Below, piece by piece: positions 60,619 through 64,000 of a DNA stretch of 64,000 bases. The position numbers and the translations under genes are program-made. How positions within the stretch are numbered: the first letter of the stretch is position 1; each line of letters opens with the position of its first letter. Source of the DNA: PALSA-1006 sp963733265 (lineage in GTDB: Bacteria > Pseudomonadota > Gammaproteobacteria > Burkholderiales > Gallionellaceae); contig CAVTCF010000001.1 of the NCBI GenBank assembly GCA_963733265.1, positions 1,302,001 through 1,366,000 on the forward strand, read 5' to 3'. Under the pieces are notes generated by a model, which saw nothing but the letters and a program-made list of their open reading frames with translations, had not been told where the DNA came from and did no database searches.

Positions 60619-62336
60619 ATGAAAACAAAACTACATCTGACGGGTCGCCTGCATTTTGCATTCGCGGCCTTTTCAAAGCTGCTGGCGTGCAAATGGAAGC
60701 GAAAGTTCTATTTGTATTTGGCTTTGCTGTTTACTTTGTTTGCAGTGTTGGACACGATTTTTCTGCATCTTACCAGCGAGATCGGGATAGTCACATTTGA
60801 TCCGATCGTGCGTTATCGTTTGTTCCCGCCCAAGCCTGATCCGGACATCGTGATTGTGAATATTGACGAGGCGAGTCTTGCGGCAATGGCAAAGGAATAC
60901 GGGCGCTGGCCGTGGCCGCGCCGGGTGTTGGGCGATTTCGTGACGCAGTTGGAAAGACAGCATCCCAAAGCAATAGTCTTTGACATTCTGTATAGCGATC
61001 CTGATGTGTTCAATCCGAATAGCGATGCCGACTTCGATGCGAGCATTGCAAAAACGAACAATACTTTTTTCCCCATGTTGATCATGCCCGATTCTGAGGA
61101 CAAGTCGCGTCAGGTTCAGATGATAGATATTCCCGGCGTGACGCCGGCACCGGATGAAACGCAGGCGATTGATGCGACAATCAATATGTTGTTGCCGTCT
61201 TTCAAGTCGGCTCGCGAAGGTGGTCGTCTGGGTACACAAAATGGCATACTTGAGGCGGATGGTGTGACTCGCAATTATCCGGTGTACTTTGAAAGTGATG
61301 GCTGGAGAATCCCCTCGTTACCAGCGCGAATTGGCCGCGAATTCGGCTGGACGGAACCCACCACCGATCATATGTTGCTGAACTGGCGCGGCAAGTCAAT
61401 GAGCTACAAATATGTCAGTTTTGCCGATGCTTATCAGCAGATGGGGGGGGGCATACAACGCAGTCGGCCGATGAGTTCAATAACAAGATCATTATTATCG
61501 GTTCCACGGCATCCAATTTGTATGATGTTCGTTCAACACCGATGGAAAAATTGTATCCGGGAGTTGAGATGCTGGCGACGGCAATCGACAATTACAAGCA
61601 TGGCGATTCGCTGCGCTTTCCCGATGGACGTATCTGGTATTTACTGATTTCGCTGGCCATTATCTGGCTTACGGCTTGGGCGTTTTATCGTGAAGAAGGA
61701 CGCGGGAACATTGACACACTGTTTAGTTTGTCGCAGTTGATCTTGATTTCCTTTACGTTTGCCAGCATTAATTTTAGCGACACTTATATCAACCTGGCCG
61801 GTCCCGCGATGTTAGGCATCGCTTACTTTACTTTGGCGCGACTTTACGCGAGGGCAACCGAGAAAGCACTGGAGAAAAATATGGTCATCGCGGCGGCGTC
61901 GAGCAAAGGTGAATTGCAAGCCACGCTTCTTTTACTCCGTTTCGACATTGACCGAAACGCGATTTCGGACGGGATGCTGGAGCAGATTCGGCTCGGTTTG
62001 AAAAAAATCGGTTCGAAACAAAAAAGCCTTGAAGTGTTGAGTGGTGTGCAAAAGGGAATGTGGGGTTTGTTTGAAAAGACTATCGCCATTTCCTGGGTTG
62101 CCGATGCGGCAGACGATGCCGCGCAAGAAGCTGTCAACCGCGATGTGGAACTGGTATTGCAAGGCCTGCAACCCTTGCTGGCACGATCGCTGTTGCATGT
62201 CGAGGGCGCGGTGAGCCATGTTACCCATCAGGGCAGGATTCAAGGCGGCGAGATGGCGGCAGAAGGCTGGCGTTTGCTGTTTGCACAAGCATTGCTGAAC
62301 TGGACTGAGAAAAACGCGACCCAAACGGTTGGGTAA
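60619..62336 (+). pseudogene. CHASE2-domain membrane protein, frameshifted at a G9 tract
   Basis: Two frames of one gene. The first (from about 60619, M-K-T-K; open from 60523) has a membrane helix (about 30-50) and a CHASE2 domain up to 61440. At 61443-61451 the DNA reads nine Gs. Continuing in frame gives nonsense; shifting by one extra G (or two fewer) gives DEFNNKIIIIGSTASNLYDVR, which continues the CHASE2 domain, three membrane helices and a cytoplasmic C-terminus to 62336. The C-terminal ~150 residues match no cyclase, GGDEF or kinase that I know. It could be a sequencing error, a broken gene or a phase-variable one. Confidence 0.7.
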
Positions 62337-62354
62337 AAGATCAATCCAAATTAT

Positions 62355-62503
62355 CCTAAAAATCGAAGTTCAAGCCACAGAGGTCACAGAGAGAGACGTG
62401 AGTTGCCCCAATGTAGTAGCAACGCCACAAGGTATACGGGCATTGTGTTACAACCGCTTGTTTTCTCGGTGTTCTCTGTGGCCAAATGCTTTTTCCAGGA
62501 TTA
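62355..62503. repeat. copy 2 of the ~160-bp palindromic repeat
   Basis: It starts CCTAAAAATCGAAGTTCAAG, then CCACAGAG-GTCACAGAG and ends with CTCTGTGGCC...TTTTTCCAGG. It matches copy 1 at 17310-17470 in both arms, with a divergent centre. Confidence 0.65.
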
Positions 62504-62590
62504 TTCAAGTGCCCAATACGCAAATTTCGTGACCGAATCCCTGCCATGGTTTGGTAATATCCGTCCCTCATTTTTCGATGGCCTGTGCAA

Positions 62591-63370
62591 ATGAATCCAA
62601 CTTTAGTTTTTGACATTGAAACCATTCCGGATGTGGACGGGTTGCGCAAGCTTTACGGGTTGGAAAGCGCGGTAAGCGACAAAGATGTGGCCGAGATGGC
62701 TTTTCAAATGCGCCGCCAGAAAACCGGCAGCGATTTTATCCAGCATCATTTGCAGCGTGTCGCGGCGATTTCGTGCGTGCTGCGCGAAGGCGATAACTTC
62801 AAAGTGTGGTCACTGGGCGAAATCGGCGAAGATGAAGGCAGCATCATCAAACGCTTTTTCGATGGTATCGAAAAATATACGCCGCAACTGGTAAGCTGGA
62901 ACGGTGGCGGTTTCGACTTGCCTGTCTTGCATTATCGCGGTTTGATCCACGGCATCCAATGTCCGCGTTATTGGGATCTCGGCGAAGATGACCGCGATTT
63001 TAAATGGAACAATTACATCAGCCGCTATCACACGCGCCATCTGGATTTGATGGACTTGCTGGCGATGTATACCGGACGCGCCAATGCCCCGCTGGATGAG
63101 TTGGCCAAACTGATTGGATTTCCCGGCAAGCTGGGTATGGATGGCAGCAAGGTATGGGAAGCTTACCAGCAAGGCAAGTTAGCCGAGATTCGTAATTATT
63201 GCGAGACTGATGTCGTGAATACCTATCTGGTATTTGCGCGCTTTCAATTGATGCGGGGCCAGTTTTCACCTGCGCGGTATCAGCAAGAATGCGAACTGGT
63301 GCGCAGCGTCTTGAGTAAATCCGAGCAAGCGCATTGGGCTGAATATTTGGCAGCATGGCCGGAGAAATAA
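62591..63370 (+). CDS. 3'-5' exonuclease (PolB-associated, DUF2331/exo2-like)
   Basis: 259 residues from ATG 62591 (an ATG two codons earlier is in frame). DEDDy-type exonuclease: VFDIETIPD (first Asp and Glu), LVSWNGGGFDLPVL (second Asp), and NYCETDVVNTYLVF (third Asp and Tyr region). This family is often called predicted 3'-5' exonuclease related to the PolB exonuclease domain. It is followed four bases later by a VanZ gene. Confidence 0.8.
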   Translation: MNPTLVFDIETIPDVDGLRKLYGLESAVSDKDVAEMAFQMRRQKTGSDFIQHHLQRVAAISCVLREGDNFKVWSLGEIGEDEGSIIKRFFDGIEKYTPQLVSWNGGGFDLPVLHYRGLIHGIQCPRYWDLGEDDRDFKWNNYISRYHTRHLDLMDLLAMYTGRANAPLDELAKLIGFPGKLGMDGSKVWEAYQQGKLAEIRNYCETDVVNTYLVFARFQLMRGQFSPARYQQECELVRSVLSKSEQAHWAEYLAAWPEK

Positions 63371-63373
63371 TCG

Positions 63374-63745
63374 ATGCTGCGCAAACCCTGGATGTTGATT
63401 TCGTGGTCGCTGGTGGCACTTGTATTTTATTTGTCTCTGATGCGCAATCCACCTGCGCCGCTTTCTTTTAATCAGGCAGACAAATTAGAGCATGCCTTGG
63501 CCTATGCCACGATGATGCTGTCATTTTGCCAGCTTTATGGTTCGAAAATAGCACGCGTGGGTTTATTTCTGGCTTTCGTGATCATGGGCGTCGGTATAGA
63601 ATTTTTGCAAAAGATGACTGACTACCGCGTCTTTGAATATGCCGATATGCTGGCAAATGCAGTCGGTGTGGCAATCGGCTGGGGACTCGCACAAACCCGT
63701 TTGGGAACCGTTTTAACTATGTTGGAAAATTATGGCAAAAGTTGA
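63374..63745 (+). CDS. VanZ-like membrane protein
   Basis: 123 residues with four short membrane helices; HALAYATMMLSFCQLYGSKIA and GVGIEFLQKMTDYRVFEYADMLANAVGVAIGW are VanZ-domain hallmarks. Function is unknown in Gram-negative bacteria. It overlaps the next gene by 14 bases, so translation is probably coupled. Confidence 0.8.
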   Translation: MLRKPWMLISWSLVALVFYLSLMRNPPAPLSFNQADKLEHALAYATMMLSFCQLYGSKIARVGLFLAFVIMGVGIEFLQKMTDYRVFEYADMLANAVGVAIGWGLAQTRLGTVLTMLENYGKS

Positions 63746-64000
63746 AGAAATCGTTACAGTCGTATCAATTGATCAAGAGGGGCGGGGGGTCGCGCACCAC
63801 GAAGGTAAAGTAATCTTTATTGATGGCGCTTTGATTGGCGAGCGTGTTACGTATTCTTCATTTCGCAAGAAGCCAAGTTTTGAAAATGCGGTGGCAACGA
63901 AAATTATCAAATCGTCGTTCATGCGAGTTCAGCCGAAATGTATTCATTTTGATTTGTGCGGCGGTTGTTCCATGCAGCATCTGGATTTGAGAGCGCAAGT
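63732..64000 (+). CDS. rlmD: 23S rRNA (uracil(1939)-C5)-methyltransferase, 5' part
   Basis: The first 89 residues; the gene runs off the window. It begins with a TRAM-type RNA-binding region (VSIDQEGRGVAHHEGKVIFIDGALIGERV) and the first Cys cluster CIHFDLCGGCSMQH, which binds [4Fe-4S] in RlmD/RumA. The N-terminus is MAKVEEIVTVV. It methylates uracil 1939 of 23S rRNA with S-adenosylmethionine. Confidence 0.88.
   Translation, partial: MAKVEEIVTVVSIDQEGRGVAHHEGKVIFIDGALIGERVTYSSFRKKPSFENAVATKIIKSSFMRVQPKCIHFDLCGGCSMQHLDLRAQ

Overview
The window looks like a betaproteobacterial chromosome, most likely of the Nitrosomonadales/Gallionellaceae type (lineage is inference, moderate to low confidence). 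Support comes from the trpF-trpB-trpA-accD order followed by hldD and cysM, an AmiC-TsaE-QueG neighbourhood, and many periplasmic cytochromes, MauG-like proteins and TonB receptors. No rRNA and no CRISPR array were seen. Two tRNA genes are present: Arg(CCT) on the minus strand and Lys(CTT) on the plus strand.

Layout. 1-12.8 kb is accessory DNA. A recombinase-in-trio (RIT) element (931-4349) carries three overlapping tyrosine recombinase genes and 24-bp terminal inverted repeats. It is flanked on both sides by FimB-like recombinase genes cut off at the same codon position, just before the catalytic Tyr. Next come three secreted or surface proteins (two NHL-repeat lipoproteins and a beta-barrel), a small winged-helix protein, HU, and a P4-type integrase abutting the 3' end of tRNA-Arg. 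This is the usual end of a tRNA-integrated island. 12.9-25.5 kb is mostly housekeeping: peroxiredoxin, Uup, a DUF4139 protein, a GIDE/LemA pair, trpFBA-accD, hldD and cysM, with several small palindromic intergenic repeats.

25.5-38 kb is the most striking region. I read it as a copper acquisition, storage and maturation island: an OprC/NosA-type TonB receptor plus a lipoprotein, an MbnP-MbnH pair, SCO1/SenC, a Tat-exported 13-cysteine Csp1-like copper-storage protein, a RegA/PrrA/ActR-type response regulator without a nearby kinase, and an outer-membrane barrel-TlpA-BufA1 (DUF2282 bufferin) operon. Six transcription units are tied together by a conserved palindrome, TGCGRCA-N3-TGTCGCA, usually 60-120 bp before the start codon. 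In two promoters it occurs as an overlapping tandem 32-bp composite. The same architecture is described for RegA/PrrA-family sites (GCGNC...GNCGC), so the encoded regulator is the obvious candidate to control the set.

38-41 kb carries amiC, tsaE, queG and tRNA-Lys. 41.3-55.4 kb is a second envelope gene set of unknown function: a DUF6152 protein, two related secreted proteins, a solute-binding protein, two small C-terminal-heme cytochromes, two DUF6644-like membrane proteins, an FtrA-like AraC regulator, two TonB receptors, a Tat-exported PLP aminotransferase and a multi-pass membrane protein. 55.5-64 kb holds a frameshifted regulator remnant, a glutathione transferase, a Cpx-like sensor/regulator/CpxP-like trio, bacteriohemerythrin, a CHASE2 protein broken at a G9 tract, a PolB-type 3'-5' exonuclease, a VanZ-like protein and the start of rlmD.
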